The notes under the pieces are model-generated. The model was not told the origin of the DNA. It saw only the letters and a list, made by a program, of their open reading frames with translations, and made no database searches. 64,000 bases of DNA. It comes from Mucilaginibacter rubeus. GTDB lineage: Bacteria > Bacteroidota > Bacteroidia > Sphingobacteriales > Sphingobacteriaceae. Location: positions 4,526,001 through 4,590,000 of the forward strand of contig NZ_CP043450.1 of the NCBI RefSeq assembly GCF_003286415.2, in the 5' to 3' direction. Made by a program: the position numbers and the translations under genes. This document shows positions 8,718-17,047 of this stretch, in pieces. Every line of letters begins with the position of its first letter. Within the stretch, counting starts at the first letter, position 1.

Positions 8718-9197
8718 TCAAACACGCTCAATTTTGCATATAAAACAGCATGCCTGGGCATTTCTGGCATGCAAATATTCCACATTATCATTTTCGGCAA
8801 ATATTTCGGAAATCAATTCATCTACATCGGCATCGCCAACAAGTCGGCTTAAAACCATTTGCTGGGCCTTGCTATAACCGATAAGTGAAAGCGGAAAGCT
8901 CTTTTTATTAGCTTTTATCTCGGGCGGAAAGCGATAAATATCACTGTATTCTTCAACATCATCGGCATTGATAAAAACTGGTCCTGGTTGGTTGTAGGCG
9001 TTTTCAATTTCAAACGGCGAATGTTTTAGTAACAGTCGTTTATCTACATTACGTTCAAAAGGCATAAGCGAAACCCGGCATGGCCCAAGCCCGGTAGCCA
9101 ATTGCTCAACTACTTCGCCTCCAAAATCGTCGGTCATGGTGGTTCTTATTCTTTGGGCAAATGAGTTGGATAATGGTACAATTTTAAATGTGTTCAT
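8718..9197 (-). CDS. DUF1203 family protein
   Basis: A 159-residue protein starting MNTFKIVPLS. The GLGPCRVSLMPF and NAYNQPGPVFINADD segments match the DUF1203 pattern, a cytosolic family of unknown function. The frame stays open 17 codons further upstream (to 9248), but that extension is poor and the ATG at 9197 fits the family start. It ends in a cysteine-containing ACCFICKIERV tail. It is monocistronic and divergent from the LuxE-like gene across a repeat-rich gap. Confidence 0.68.
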   Translation of the reverse strand: MNTFKIVPLSNSFAQRIRTTMTDDFGGEVVEQLATGLGPCRVSLMPFERNVDKRLLLKHSPFEIENAYNQPGPVFINADDVEEYSDIYRFPPEIKANKKSFPLSLIGYSKAQQMVLSRLVGDADVDELISEIFAENDNVEYLHARNAQACCFICKIERV

Positions 9198-9267
9198 GAT
9201 TATTGTTTTTGATAGATCAAAGGTCGGGCGGTAAACAAGGCCATTCAACCCGAAACTTGCGGTGTTT

Positions 9268-9384
9268 TGAACCTTGATTTGCCTGATTATAGGATTAGCC
9301 TGATATCATGTAAATCCTATAATAAGGCAAATCATGGTTCACGCTGTATCATGTAAATCCTATAATCAAGCGAATCATGGTTCA
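9268..9384. repeat. Three-armed inverted/direct repeat (AATCATGGTTCA family)
   Basis: The left arm, 9268-9296, is the reverse complement of 9313-9341 with 27 of 29 positions paired and a 16-base loop. The right arm lies within a 38-base unit (9304-9341) that recurs directly at 9347-9384 with a few changes. The array ends 16 bases before a promoter. Relatives occur near 60 kb and 4.3 kb. Confidence 0.75.
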
Positions 9385-9399
9385 ACTCTCGGTTTTCCT

Positions 9400-9408
9400 T
9401 ATCTTTGC
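9400..9408 (+). promoter_or_regulatory. -7 promoter element TATCTTTGC, near-leaderless
   Basis: A perfect TAnnTTTGC match whose G is 7 bases before the ATG at 9414. Transcription would begin at or within a few bases of the start codon. Confidence 0.6.
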
Positions 9409-9413
9409 CGCAA

Positions 9414-10400
9414 ATGAATAAACCCGGTAAACAGCAGGTATTTTCTATCAGTACCAATGAGCAATTTAACGATACAGCGTTGCAGGTTTTCAATTACCAG
9501 GCAAGGCATAACCCGGTTTACAGGCAGTTTATTGAAGGGCTAAAAATTGATCCGGCATCCATTACCTCATATGGGCAAATCCCTTTTTTACCTATCGAGT
9601 TTTTTAAATCGCATACCATATTAAGTACCGATGCCCCTGTTGAGGTTACCTTTACAAGTTCGGGTACTACAGGTATGATCACCAGCAGTCACCGGGTAAC
9701 AGATACATCCTGGTACGGGGATAGTTTTCGTAAGGCATTTGCTATTTTTTATGGCGATATTAAGGATTACACTGTTTTAGCCTTGCTCCCATCCTACCTG
9801 GAGCGCGAAGGTTCATCGCTCATTTACATGGTCGACGATCTGATTAAACAATCAAACAATCCCGATAGCGGCTTCTTCCTGTACAATCACGATGAACTGT
9901 TTCATCAGCTTAAAAAACAACAAGCGGCCGGGAAACCGACACTTTTAATAGGCGTAACTTTCGGTCTGCTTGATTTTATTGAAAACTACCGGGTGAACTT
10001 TCCCGAATTGGTAGTGATGGAAACAGGAGGAATGAAAGGCAGGCGCAAAGAAATGATCCGCGAGGAATTGCACGATATTTTAGGCAAAGGATTTGGCGTA
10101 AAACATATCCATTCCGAATACGGGATGACCGAATTATTATCGCAAGCCTACTCTAAAGGCGATGGTATTTTCGATTGTCCGCCCTGGATGAAGATCATCA
10201 TTCGGGATACTAACGATCCTCTCAGTACGTTACAAACAGGTAAAACAGGCGGTATCAGCGTTATAGATCTGGCCAATATCAATTCCTGCGCATTTATTGC
10301 CACGCAGGATTTAGGTAGGATTTATGCTGATGGTTCTTTTGAGGTGTTAGGCAGGTTTGATCAGTCGGATATTCGTGGCTGCAATTTGCTGATCGCTTAG
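9414..10400 (+). CDS. LuxE-like acyl-protein synthetase / acyl-activating protein
   Basis: A 328-residue adenylate-forming enzyme of the LuxE (acyl-protein synthetase) group. TFTSSGTTGM near residue 85 is the ATP/phosphate-binding P-loop, and SEYGMTELLSQAY near 235 is the second core motif. The C terminus (LGRFDQSDIRGCNLL) matches the family lid. LuxE works with LuxC/LuxD in luciferase operons, but none of those genes is here, so it probably activates an acyl chain for another pathway. The ATG at 9414 is chosen over an upstream TTG because the promoter overlaps the latter. Confidence 0.8.
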   Translation: MNKPGKQQVFSISTNEQFNDTALQVFNYQARHNPVYRQFIEGLKIDPASITSYGQIPFLPIEFFKSHTILSTDAPVEVTFTSSGTTGMITSSHRVTDTSWYGDSFRKAFAIFYGDIKDYTVLALLPSYLEREGSSLIYMVDDLIKQSNNPDSGFFLYNHDELFHQLKKQQAAGKPTLLIGVTFGLLDFIENYRVNFPELVVMETGGMKGRRKEMIREELHDILGKGFGVKHIHSEYGMTELLSQAYSKGDGIFDCPPWMKIIIRDTNDPLSTLQTGKTGGISVIDLANINSCAFIATQDLGRIYADGSFEVLGRFDQSDIRGCNLLIA

Positions 10401-10516
10401 TATTATTTGAGAATCAGGAAGTCATGAATCAAGAGGCAAGAAGCTATTAGATAGGACTTCATCTTTTTTCTTGATTCTTAACACTTGATTCTTGACTCTT
10501 TCACCGGTATAATTGT

Positions 10517-10525
10517 TATTTTTGC
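10517..10525 (+). promoter_or_regulatory. -7 promoter element TATTTTTGC
   Basis: Matches TAnnTTTGC. It predicts transcription from about 10531 and a leader of about 17 nt before the ATG at 10548. Copies of a TTGATTCTTGACTC-type short repeat lie just upstream (10417-10500). Confidence 0.5.
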
Positions 10526-10547
10526 GCGCATCATAATTGCTAAAAAC

Positions 10548-11264
10548 ATGATTGAGAAATTTTTAACAGAGGAACAGGATCCTAAAGCAGTTGAAAAGGT
10601 TTATTCACGTCTTGTTGATCTGCTATCAACCGGCGAGGAAATTATTTACATAGCCGTTCAGAAAAAGCCGCTGGTTAACCTTTTTCCCGACTGTATAGCT
10701 ATAACCAACAAACGTGTATTGTTTTTCACCCCGGCAAACCTGGGTTTATCCATCAAGTTTGTTGATTTTGTTTGGAAAGATATTGTTGACGTACACACCA
10801 AAGAGGAGATCATTGGTGCGGTATTCAGCGTAAAAACTACTGGTGGTGGCGAAATGGCGGTTGATTACCTTCCTAAAATTCAGGGACGTAAACTTTACCA
10901 GTATGCCCAGGAACGTAAAGAGATTGAACGCGAAGCCCGTCGCCAGCGCGAGCTCGAACAAAAGCGTGCCGAATCAGGCGCTGTTCAGTTTGAAAACTCG
11001 CCAGCCCGTGCTTTTGTACCGCCAGCCTCACCGCAGCCATTTTCTCAGCCAAATGGTTATGCAGCACCTGCGGCTCCGGTTGCTCCGCCTCCGGCAGCAC
11101 CAGCACCGGTTGTACAAGAAACACCTGCACAGGCACCAGCCCCGGCTGCTAAACCAGATGAGCTTACCGAAAAATTAAAGAAACTAAAAACCTTGTTTGA
11201 TAACGGCCTTATCTCTCAAGAAGAATATAACGCCAAGAAACTGGACTTGCTGAGCGACCTATAA
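10548..11264 (+). CDS. PH-like domain protein with Pro/Ala linker and C-terminal SHOCT domain
   Basis: A 238-residue protein. The N-terminal ~115 residues look like a bacterial pleckstrin-homology domain (CIAITNKRVLFFTP, then DFVWKDIVDVHTKEEI). A charged helix (about 118-140) and a Pro/Ala-rich linker of about 60 residues follow. The last 35 residues (LKKLKTLFDNGLISQEEYNAKK) are a SHOCT domain. This arrangement is common in Bacteroidota and is thought to mediate oligomerisation or membrane-surface association. The start is ATG 10548, directly after the promoter; the longer frame begins in the repeat. Confidence 0.83.
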   Translation: MIEKFLTEEQDPKAVEKVYSRLVDLLSTGEEIIYIAVQKKPLVNLFPDCIAITNKRVLFFTPANLGLSIKFVDFVWKDIVDVHTKEEIIGAVFSVKTTGGGEMAVDYLPKIQGRKLYQYAQERKEIEREARRQRELEQKRAESGAVQFENSPARAFVPPASPQPFSQPNGYAAPAAPVAPPPAAPAPVVQETPAQAPAPAAKPDELTEKLKKLKTLFDNGLISQEEYNAKKLDLLSDL

Positions 11265-11280
11265 TTTGTCATTGGGTCAT

Positions 11281-11318
11281 TAAAAAAAGCGATGGATTAG
11301 CATCCATCGCTTTTTTTG
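11281..11318 (+). terminator. Intrinsic terminator
   Basis: AAAGCGATGGAT-TAGC-ATCCATCGCTTTTTTT forms a perfect 12-bp stem with a T run after the PH-SHOCT gene. Confidence 0.85.
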
Positions 11319-11383
11319 TCATTAGGTGATTTACATGTTACCAATGACTTAATGACGATTTATCGAATGACTCAGTGATTAAA

Positions 11384-11836
11384 TTAAAGAAGTCTCCTGT
11401 CAAAACTGAAAGGCTCTCTTTTTAAAAGCTTTACTGTTAAAGCATCAGGATGCAGGGGATTGAGCAGGTAGTTGTATTCTGCCGGTACTATTGACGAAGG
11501 CACTTTCATTAATAAATATTTCTGCTTCTTGAGAAAAGCATCACCAAGTTGACGCAAAATCACAGGACCGGAAATATCGCGCCAGTCTGCAGGTAATTGT
11601 TCAACTTCAATGGTGACTATTTTAACATCAGGTACTTCAATTTCGGTAAGGCAATAATTACCTGGGATTGTCAGCGGATCTAAATGTACCAATACTTCAA
11701 GTACCGCTAATGATCGCGATGAAGCAAGATATAGCATCGGTTTTCCTTCGCTATTCCATCGGCCGCCATACAGGCGTGCACCAGTGCCACTTAGGTCAGC
11801 AGCGTAATTGCATTTGCTAATACGGTAAAGTATCAT
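11384..11836 (-). CDS. RES-domain toxin (NAD+ phosphorylase family)
   Basis: A 150-residue RES toxin. Family knowledge: RES toxins deplete NAD+ by phosphorolysis and are neutralised by an Xre/MbcA-type antitoxin. The active-site pattern is visible as R26 (YGGRWN), Y36 (MLYLAS) and E47 (LAVLEVLVHL), with a serine near 116 (PSSIVPAEYN). The start overlaps the antitoxin stop as TGATG, indicating translational coupling. All expected catalytic positions are present, so the toxin is probably functional. Confidence 0.9.
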   Translation of the reverse strand: MILYRISKCNYAADLSGTGARLYGGRWNSEGKPMLYLASSRSLAVLEVLVHLDPLTIPGNYCLTEIEVPDVKIVTIEVEQLPADWRDISGPVILRQLGDAFLKKQKYLLMKVPSSIVPAEYNYLLNPLHPDALTVKLLKREPFSFDRRLL

Positions 11837-12330
11837 CAGGCAAAAATACCGTGCTCTATCCGGCCAAGCTCTTTAAAAACCATATCAAAGCCGGCAGAGG
11901 TATCAAGGATAGTTACAGGCGCTTCGCCCCTGAAAACAACAGATGGTGTTTTAATCCAGATCTTAAATTTATCCATCGATTCAAAAACCTCCTCGCCGCG
12001 GGTATAAAGCCGCGCAAGTTCAATAGCCTTTTCGGCATATTCGGTTTTGATAATGGCATCATCCTCATAGCGTTGTAAGGTACGCTCGGAAATATGCAAT
12101 ATATTAGCAAGCTCCTGGATATTTAAAGAGATTTTTTTGGCGAAGGAAAGTAACGCGCTTTTAGCGAAACCCTTACGTGCCAAGCCAATGATATCAAAAT
12201 CAGAAGATGCTTTTACAGATTTTGAACCATTCAATAAACTATAAAATGCAGGCATAGCACCCTGAACAGCATAAGCCGCCATTGGTTCATTTACCTCATT
12301 TTTTGCCTCCGGCTTTGATTTGTACGACAT
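11836..12330 (-). CDS. Xre/MbcA/ParS-type antitoxin (DUF2384) of the RES pair
   Basis: A 164-residue antitoxin. The middle carries a helix-turn-helix (LNIQELANILHISERTLQRY) and the C-terminal ~60 residues form the DUF2384/MbcA-ParS toxin-binding part (GEEVFESMDKFKIWIKTP, then ILDTSAGFDMVFKELGRIEHG). It precedes the toxin with a 1-base overlap. ATG 12330 is chosen because a TATATTTG promoter ends 5 bases before it, whereas the alternative ATG at 12351 lies upstream of that promoter. An inverted repeat around the promoter suggests autoregulation. Confidence 0.88.
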   Translation of the reverse strand: MSYKSKPEAKNEVNEPMAAYAVQGAMPAFYSLLNGSKSVKASSDFDIIGLARKGFAKSALLSFAKKISLNIQELANILHISERTLQRYEDDAIIKTEYAEKAIELARLYTRGEEVFESMDKFKIWIKTPSVVFRGEAPVTILDTSAGFDMVFKELGRIEHGIFA

Positions 12331-12359
12331 ATATACAAATATAATTACCATTTGTCGTA
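12323..12359. promoter_or_regulatory. Candidate RES/Xre operator bracketing the promoter
   Basis: TACGACA (12323-12329) and TGTCGTA (12353-12359) are perfect inverted arms 30 bp centre to centre, about three helical turns. The -7 element lies between them and the antitoxin ATG overlaps the proximal arm. Autorepression by the antitoxin or the complex is inferred. Confidence 0.55.
12336..12343 (-). promoter_or_regulatory. -7 promoter element for the RES/Xre operon
   Basis: Reverse-strand TATATTTG, followed after 5 bases by the antitoxin ATG, so the transcript is probably leaderless. Confidence 0.6.
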
Positions 12360-12379
12360 TTTACAACTATTACAAAACA

Positions 12380-12408
12380 AAAAGCGACGGCTTTAGCCTG
12401 TCGCTTTT
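12380..12408. terminator. Hairpin terminator
   Basis: AAAAGCGAC-GGCTTTAGCC-T-GTCGCTTTT, a stem flanked by A and T runs, downstream of tyrS on the minus strand and upstream of the antitoxin promoter. Confidence 0.65.
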
Positions 12409-12447
12409 ATATCATTGGGCGTCAAGATCATTGACCCGCTTGCTTTA

Positions 12448-12480
12448 AAACTTACGAAGTTTTAAAAACTTCGTAAGTTT
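12448..12480 (-). terminator. Intrinsic terminator of tyrS
   Basis: A perfect 13-bp stem, AAACTTACGAAGT/ACTTCGTAAGTTT, with a 7-base loop, 10 bases after the tyrS stop codon. Confidence 0.75.
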
Positions 12481-12489
12481 AATCAAGTA

Positions 12490-13773
12490 TTACTCTGCAA
12501 CTATCAAGAAATAATTCTTTTTACCTTTTTGTGCTACGATGAATTTTCCACCAATCAAAGCTTCAGTGTTATAAACATCGTCGACGGTACCTATTTTAAT
12601 TTTGTTAATAGCAACGCCACCACCTTGTATCATCTTTTTAGCCTCGCCTTTTGAAGGGAATACCGCTGTTTTAGCAGCTAACAGATCAGATGCGTTAATA
12701 CCCTGCTCCAGTTCGCTTAACGCTATTGTATAATTAGGTACACCTGCAAACAAGCCCAACACTTCGTTTTCACTCAATTCATTTAAAAACTCGATACCCA
12801 CATTGCCAAATAAAAATTCAGATGATTTTATCGCTTTTTCATATTCAGCTTCGCCATGTACACGGATGGTAATATCCTTAGCCAATGCTTTTTGCAATAT
12901 ACGGGTATGTGGCGCGACATCATGCTCAACTTCCATCGCCTCAATAACCTCGCGATCAAGCAGTGTAAAAATGCGGATGTATGATTTAGCGTCAACATCG
13001 GTAGTGTTTAACCAAAACTGGTAAAACTGGTATGGCGAGGTACGTTCGGCATCAAGCCAAACAGCGCCGCTTTCGGTTTTGCCAAACTTGGTACCATCAG
13101 CTTTTTTGATCAGGTTGGTGGTTAAGGCAAAAGCCTCACCGCTGTCTTTACGACGGATAAATTCAGTACCTGTAACGATGTTACCCCACTGGTCGCTGCC
13201 ACCCATTTGCAATGAGCAGTTATGATGTTTCCACAAGTAGTAGAAATCGTAACCCTGAACCAACTGGTAAGTAAACTCGGTGAATGACATACCGGTGTCG
13301 CCCTCCAAACGTTTCTTTACCGAATCTTTGGCCATCATATAGTTAACCGTAATGTGTTTGCCTACATCGCGGATAAAGTCAAGGAAAGTAAAGTTTTTGA
13401 ACCAATCGTAATTGTTAACCATTTCGGCACTATTGGCGCCGGTGTTAAAATCAAGGAAACGGGTAAGCTGTTTTTTTACCGCCTCCAGGTTATGCTGAAG
13501 CACATCCTCTGATAATAAATTACGCTCGGCCGATTTACCTGACGGATCTCCCACCATGCCGGTAGCACCGCCAACGAGGGCGTAAGGTTTATGGCCCGCG
13601 CGCTGAAAATGGATCAGGGTCATGATCTGGGTAAGGTGGCCAACATGCAGCGAATCGGCAGTTGGATCAAACCCGATATATCCCGAAGCCATACCTTTAT
13701 TTAACATATCTTCGGTTCCGGGCATTTCGGTATGCAGCATACCGCGCCAGCGTAATTCTTCAACAAAGTTCAT
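12490..13773 (-). CDS. tyrS: Tyrosyl-tRNA synthetase
   Basis: A 427-residue class I aminoacyl-tRNA synthetase charging tRNA-Tyr. The Rossmann catalytic domain shows the HIGH-equivalent SLHVGHLTQ near residue 45 and KFGKTESGAVWLD near 230 (bacterial KMSKS equivalent). The C terminus is an S4-like RNA-binding domain (KKMIQGGGVAINKIKI). ATG 13773 is preferred to the ATG at 13800 because a TATATTTG promoter at 13798-13805 places transcription start between them. Single-copy housekeeping gene. Confidence 0.97.
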   Translation of the reverse strand: MNFVEELRWRGMLHTEMPGTEDMLNKGMASGYIGFDPTADSLHVGHLTQIMTLIHFQRAGHKPYALVGGATGMVGDPSGKSAERNLLSEDVLQHNLEAVKKQLTRFLDFNTGANSAEMVNNYDWFKNFTFLDFIRDVGKHITVNYMMAKDSVKKRLEGDTGMSFTEFTYQLVQGYDFYYLWKHHNCSLQMGGSDQWGNIVTGTEFIRRKDSGEAFALTTNLIKKADGTKFGKTESGAVWLDAERTSPYQFYQFWLNTTDVDAKSYIRIFTLLDREVIEAMEVEHDVAPHTRILQKALAKDITIRVHGEAEYEKAIKSSEFLFGNVGIEFLNELSENEVLGLFAGVPNYTIALSELEQGINASDLLAAKTAVFPSKGEAKKMIQGGGVAINKIKIGTVDDVYNTEALIGGKFIVAQKGKKNYFLIVAE

Positions 13774-13797
13774 ATCAAGTTCTGTTTCAAAAAGGTG

Positions 13798-13805
13798 CAA
13801 ATATA
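13798..13805 (-). promoter_or_regulatory. -7 promoter element for tyrS
   Basis: Reverse-strand TATATTTG, predicting a leader of about 18 nt to the ATG at 13773. Confidence 0.5.
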
Positions 13806-13934
13806 AAAGAATAATTGGGTGGATAGCCAGTGTTTATTAACTAACCAAAGGTTAACTACAGGTAAAATCAGTTTCAAATAATTACTTATATTTTGTATCT
13901 TGAGCAAAACCGGGTATTTTGCAAGGCAAGGCTT

Positions 13935-14609
13935 ATGAATTTTTTATCGCATTTTTATTTCGACAGGGATACTACCAACTGCTACCATGTACTGGGAACA
14001 GTACTGCCCGACCTGTTGAAAAATGCCGATAAAAACATCATCCTTCATCCCGAAAAACTACGCCATACTGATAACGAGGTAAATTCGATCATAGCGGGAT
14101 GGAACAAGCACCTTGATGTAGACCGGTATTTTCACTCATCTGATTTTTTTACTACCCGTTCACATCAACTAAAAAAACTATTGGCCCCGGCCCTAATTGG
14201 ATCACCGGTTAAACCTTTCTTTTTAGGACACATTGCCCTGGAGTTAATTATCGATAACTTACTGCTAACAACAGATAAAATAAGTGTTGCGCAGTTTTAT
14301 GATCATTTAGATGGCTGCCAGGACGATAAAATAAAGAGTTTTTTAACTTTTGCCGGGCTTGAGGATACCGCCGTTTTCTTCAAGTTTTACGAAGGCTTTA
14401 AAAAAAGCCAGTATCTGCACACCTATGCCGAAACCCACCAGATTGCCTATGCGCTTAAAAGGATCTGCATGCGCGTTTGGAAAAATCCCTTCACACCTGA
14501 GCAAGAAGTGATCATGGATGAGATATTAAGCAACTACCGGGAGGAAATGCTGAATGATTTTATGCATATTTTTGAGGAGATAGATGCAAAATTAACTGCC
14601 GGGAATTAA
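13935..14609 (+). CDS. Acyl-carrier-protein phosphodiesterase-like protein (AcpH/DUF479 type)
   Basis: A 224-residue helical protein beginning MNFLSHFYFDRDTTN, the usual opening of the AcpH (ACP hydrolase) group, with VLPDLLKNAD shortly after. An HIALELIIDNLL motif sits near residue 105. Family enzymes remove 4'-phosphopantetheine from acyl carrier protein using an HD-like metal site; whether this divergent Bacteroidota member is active is uncertain. The frame is open 14 codons upstream, but ATG 13935 fits the family start. It is monocistronic between tyrS and rpsA. Confidence 0.6.
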   Translation: MNFLSHFYFDRDTTNCYHVLGTVLPDLLKNADKNIILHPEKLRHTDNEVNSIIAGWNKHLDVDRYFHSSDFFTTRSHQLKKLLAPALIGSPVKPFFLGHIALELIIDNLLLTTDKISVAQFYDHLDGCQDDKIKSFLTFAGLEDTAVFFKFYEGFKKSQYLHTYAETHQIAYALKRICMRVWKNPFTPEQEVIMDEILSNYREEMLNDFMHIFEEIDAKLTAGN

Positions 14610-14801
14610 ACTTTCATCTACCATAACTCACTAATTGATAGGATATATAGCGATACAAACACGTTATCAAATGGTTTACTAAACGTAAAATCCCCTCCTA
14701 TTTTCGCCCCTACCTGCTTAATCCAGCAAAAAACTTATAAAAGCACCTAAAATATAAGCAATTAACATTAAAAAATTTCTTTTTTCAATAAAATATATCC
14801 G

Positions 14802-14810
14802 TACCTTTGC
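14802..14810 (+). promoter_or_regulatory. -7 promoter element for rpsA
   Basis: TACCTTTGC, a perfect TAnnTTTGC match. The leader of about 36 nt contains AAAGGAGAAAAA, one of the few Shine-Dalgarno-like sequences in the window. Confidence 0.6.
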
Positions 14811-14851
14811 AGTCCCAATTAACAAATTGGGAAAAGGAGAAAAATTATTTA

Positions 14852-16816
14852 ATGGCAAAAAAACAAGAAGCAGAAAAAGAATTAAAAGCGAAAGAAGCTG
14901 AACTGGGTACAGTTAAAGCGGCTGGCGAAAAAGAAACAATTGAATCAGAAGCTGATTCAATATCTATCGAAGAGATCAAATCAAAAATTGCAGCTACACC
15001 AAGCGAAGATTTCGACTGGGATGCTGACGACAAAAAATTTGGTAACTACAGCGATGACGACCGTGAGAAATTTGAAAAATTGTATGATGGAACTTTCAGC
15101 TCTATCACCAAAGGCGAAATCATCACCGGTACTGTTGTTAACGTTAACAACAAAGATGTTGTACTTAACGTAGGTTTCAAATCAGACGGTTTAGTATCAG
15201 TATCAGAATTCCGTGACACACCTGATCTGAAGATCGGTGACAAAGTTGACGTTTTTGTTGAGTCGCAGGAAGATGCTAACGGTCAGTTAGTACTTTCACG
15301 CAAACGTGCAAAAACTCAAAAATCATGGGAGCGCATTAATTCAGCCCTTGATAATGATGAAATCATCACCGGTTTTGTTAAGAGCCGTACTAAAGGTGGT
15401 TTAATTGTTGACATTATGGGCGTTGAAGCCTTCTTACCTGGCTCACAGATCGATATCAAACCTATCAGGGATTACGATGTGTATGTAGGTAAAACTATGG
15501 AATTCAAAGTTGTTAAAATCAACCACGAATTCAAGAACGTTGTGGTATCGCACAAAGTGCTTATCGAAGACGATCTGGAAAATCAAAAAACTGAAATTGT
15601 TGCACGCCTTGAAAAAGGTCAGGTATTGGAAGGTACCGTTAAAAACATTACCGACTTTGGTGTATTCATTGACCTTGGTGGTGTTGACGGCTTACTGCAC
15701 ATTACAGATATTTCATGGGGCCGTATTGAGCACCCACGCGAAATTTTGGCATTGGATCAAAAGATCAACGTTGTTGTTCTTGACTTTGATGACGAGAAAA
15801 AACGTATTGCTCTGGGCTTGAAACAATTAACCCCTCACCCTTGGCAAAGCCTTTCTGAAGAAATTCAGGTTGGTTCAAAAGTTAAAGGTAAAATCGTTAC
15901 CGTTGCTGATTACGGCGCATTCCTTGAAATCATCCCTGGTGTTGAAGGTTTGATCCACGTATCAGAAATGTCATGGTCACAAAACCTGCGCAACCCTCAG
16001 GAATTCCTGAAAGTTGGTGACGAGATCGAAGCTCAAGTATTGACTTTAGACCGCGAAGAGCGTAAAATGTCATTAGGTGTTAAACAATTAACTCCTGATC
16101 CATGGCAAAACGCTGCTGAAAGGTACGCAGTTGGTACTCAGCATGTAGCTACAGTTAAAAACATGACCAACTTTGGTGTGTTTGTTGAACTGGAAGACGG
16201 CATCGACGGCTTGATCCACATCTCTGACCTTTCTTGGTCTAAAAAAGTTAACCACCCTAACGAATTCACTAAAGTTGGTGAAAAATTAAACGTGGTTGTA
16301 CTTGAACTTGATGTTGAAAACCGCAAATTAAGCTTAGGCCACAAACAGCTTGAAGAAAACCCTTGGGATACTTTTGAAACTATCTTCACTATCGACTCGA
16401 TCCATGAAGGTACTGTTATCAAAGTAACCGACAAAGGTGCTATCGTAGCTTTACCTTACGGTGTTGAAGGCTTCGCGCCAACCAAACACCTGGTTAAAGA
16501 AGACGGTAAGAGCTTAAAAGCTGAAGAAGCTGCTGAATTCAAAATCATTGAATTTAACAAAGAAAACAAACGTATCGTTATTTCACACTCACGTATCTGG
16601 GAAGAAGCTCGCGCTGATGCTCGTGTACAAGAATTTGAAGCCCGTAAAAAAGAAGCAAAAGCTGCTACTAACGCGGTGAAAAAAGTGAAAGATTCGGTTG
16701 AAAAATCAACTTTAGGTGATCTTAGCGTATTAGCTCAATTAAAAGAGCAAATGGAAGGTGCTGAAAACAAAGCACGCAAAGCTCCAGCCGCTAACAGCTC
16801 TGAAGAAGAAGCATAA
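14852..16816 (+). CDS. rpsA: 30S ribosomal protein S1
   Basis: A 654-residue protein with an acidic, Lys/Glu-rich N-terminal extension (1-60) and six S1 OB-fold repeats from about residue 75 to 590. Each opens with a GTV-type strand, for example GTVKNITDFGVFIDLGGVDG, GKIVTVADYGAFLEI and ATVKNMTNFGVFVEL. The basic tail is low complexity. S1 recruits mRNA to the 30S subunit. The frame continues 15 codons upstream, but ATG 14852 has the only good ribosome-binding site (AAAGGAG) and follows the promoter. Codon bias looks strong, as expected for a highly expressed gene. Confidence 0.96.
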   Translation: MAKKQEAEKELKAKEAELGTVKAAGEKETIESEADSISIEEIKSKIAATPSEDFDWDADDKKFGNYSDDDREKFEKLYDGTFSSITKGEIITGTVVNVNNKDVVLNVGFKSDGLVSVSEFRDTPDLKIGDKVDVFVESQEDANGQLVLSRKRAKTQKSWERINSALDNDEIITGFVKSRTKGGLIVDIMGVEAFLPGSQIDIKPIRDYDVYVGKTMEFKVVKINHEFKNVVVSHKVLIEDDLENQKTEIVARLEKGQVLEGTVKNITDFGVFIDLGGVDGLLHITDISWGRIEHPREILALDQKINVVVLDFDDEKKRIALGLKQLTPHPWQSLSEEIQVGSKVKGKIVTVADYGAFLEIIPGVEGLIHVSEMSWSQNLRNPQEFLKVGDEIEAQVLTLDREERKMSLGVKQLTPDPWQNAAERYAVGTQHVATVKNMTNFGVFVELEDGIDGLIHISDLSWSKKVNHPNEFTKVGEKLNVVVLELDVENRKLSLGHKQLEENPWDTFETIFTIDSIHEGTVIKVTDKGAIVALPYGVEGFAPTKHLVKEDGKSLKAEEAAEFKIIEFNKENKRIVISHSRIWEEARADARVQEFEARKKEAKAATNAVKKVKDSVEKSTLGDLSVLAQLKEQMEGAENKARKAPAANSSEEEA

Positions 16817-16838
16817 TTTTAGCTTAACCGCTTTACAT

Positions 16839-16872
16839 AAGCCCCTCTGGTTATCCGGAGGGGCTTTTTTAT
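16839..16872 (+). terminator. Intrinsic terminator of rpsA
   Basis: AAGCCCCTC and GAGGGGCTT form the stem and a T run follows. Confidence 0.85.
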
Positions 16873-16925
16873 TGAGTTTAGTTTTTAGTTTATGCTTACT
16901 TGTAACGAGCGCGAATCTATCAAAC

Positions 16926-17009
16926 CATGTCATTGCGAGGCATGAAGCAACCGCATACTGTACAGATCGGCTATGCTTACATGCGATTGCCACGCTTCGC
17001 AATGACGTG
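16926..17009. repeat. CATTGCGAG palindromic repeat, copy B
   Basis: Ends ATGTCATTGCGAGG and CGCAATGACGT, with GAAGCAACCGCATACTGTAC in the interior. Its right end is 27 bases from the promoter of the next gene. Confidence 0.8.
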
Positions 17010-17035
17010 GTTTATGTTCAAGTCGCCTTTTCATT

Positions 17036-17044
17036 TATCTTTGC
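17036..17044 (+). promoter_or_regulatory. -7 promoter element TATCTTTGC, leaderless
   Basis: A perfect TAnnTTTGC. Only CCCA separates the G from the ATG at 17048, so the mRNA is predicted to lack a 5' leader. Confidence 0.6.
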
Positions 17045-17047
17045 CCA

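Noticed and set aside
7940..9197. SYLF and DUF1203 genes as an operon
   Set aside because: 97 bases between them with no coupling signal and no shared terminator evidence.
9268..9384. Possible CRISPR array
   Set aside because: Only two direct units with a 5-base spacer, plus an inverted arm; no cas genes anywhere in the window.
9414..10400. Luciferase-type operon
   Set aside because: No luxA, luxB, luxC or luxD homologue nearby; only the E-type activator fold.
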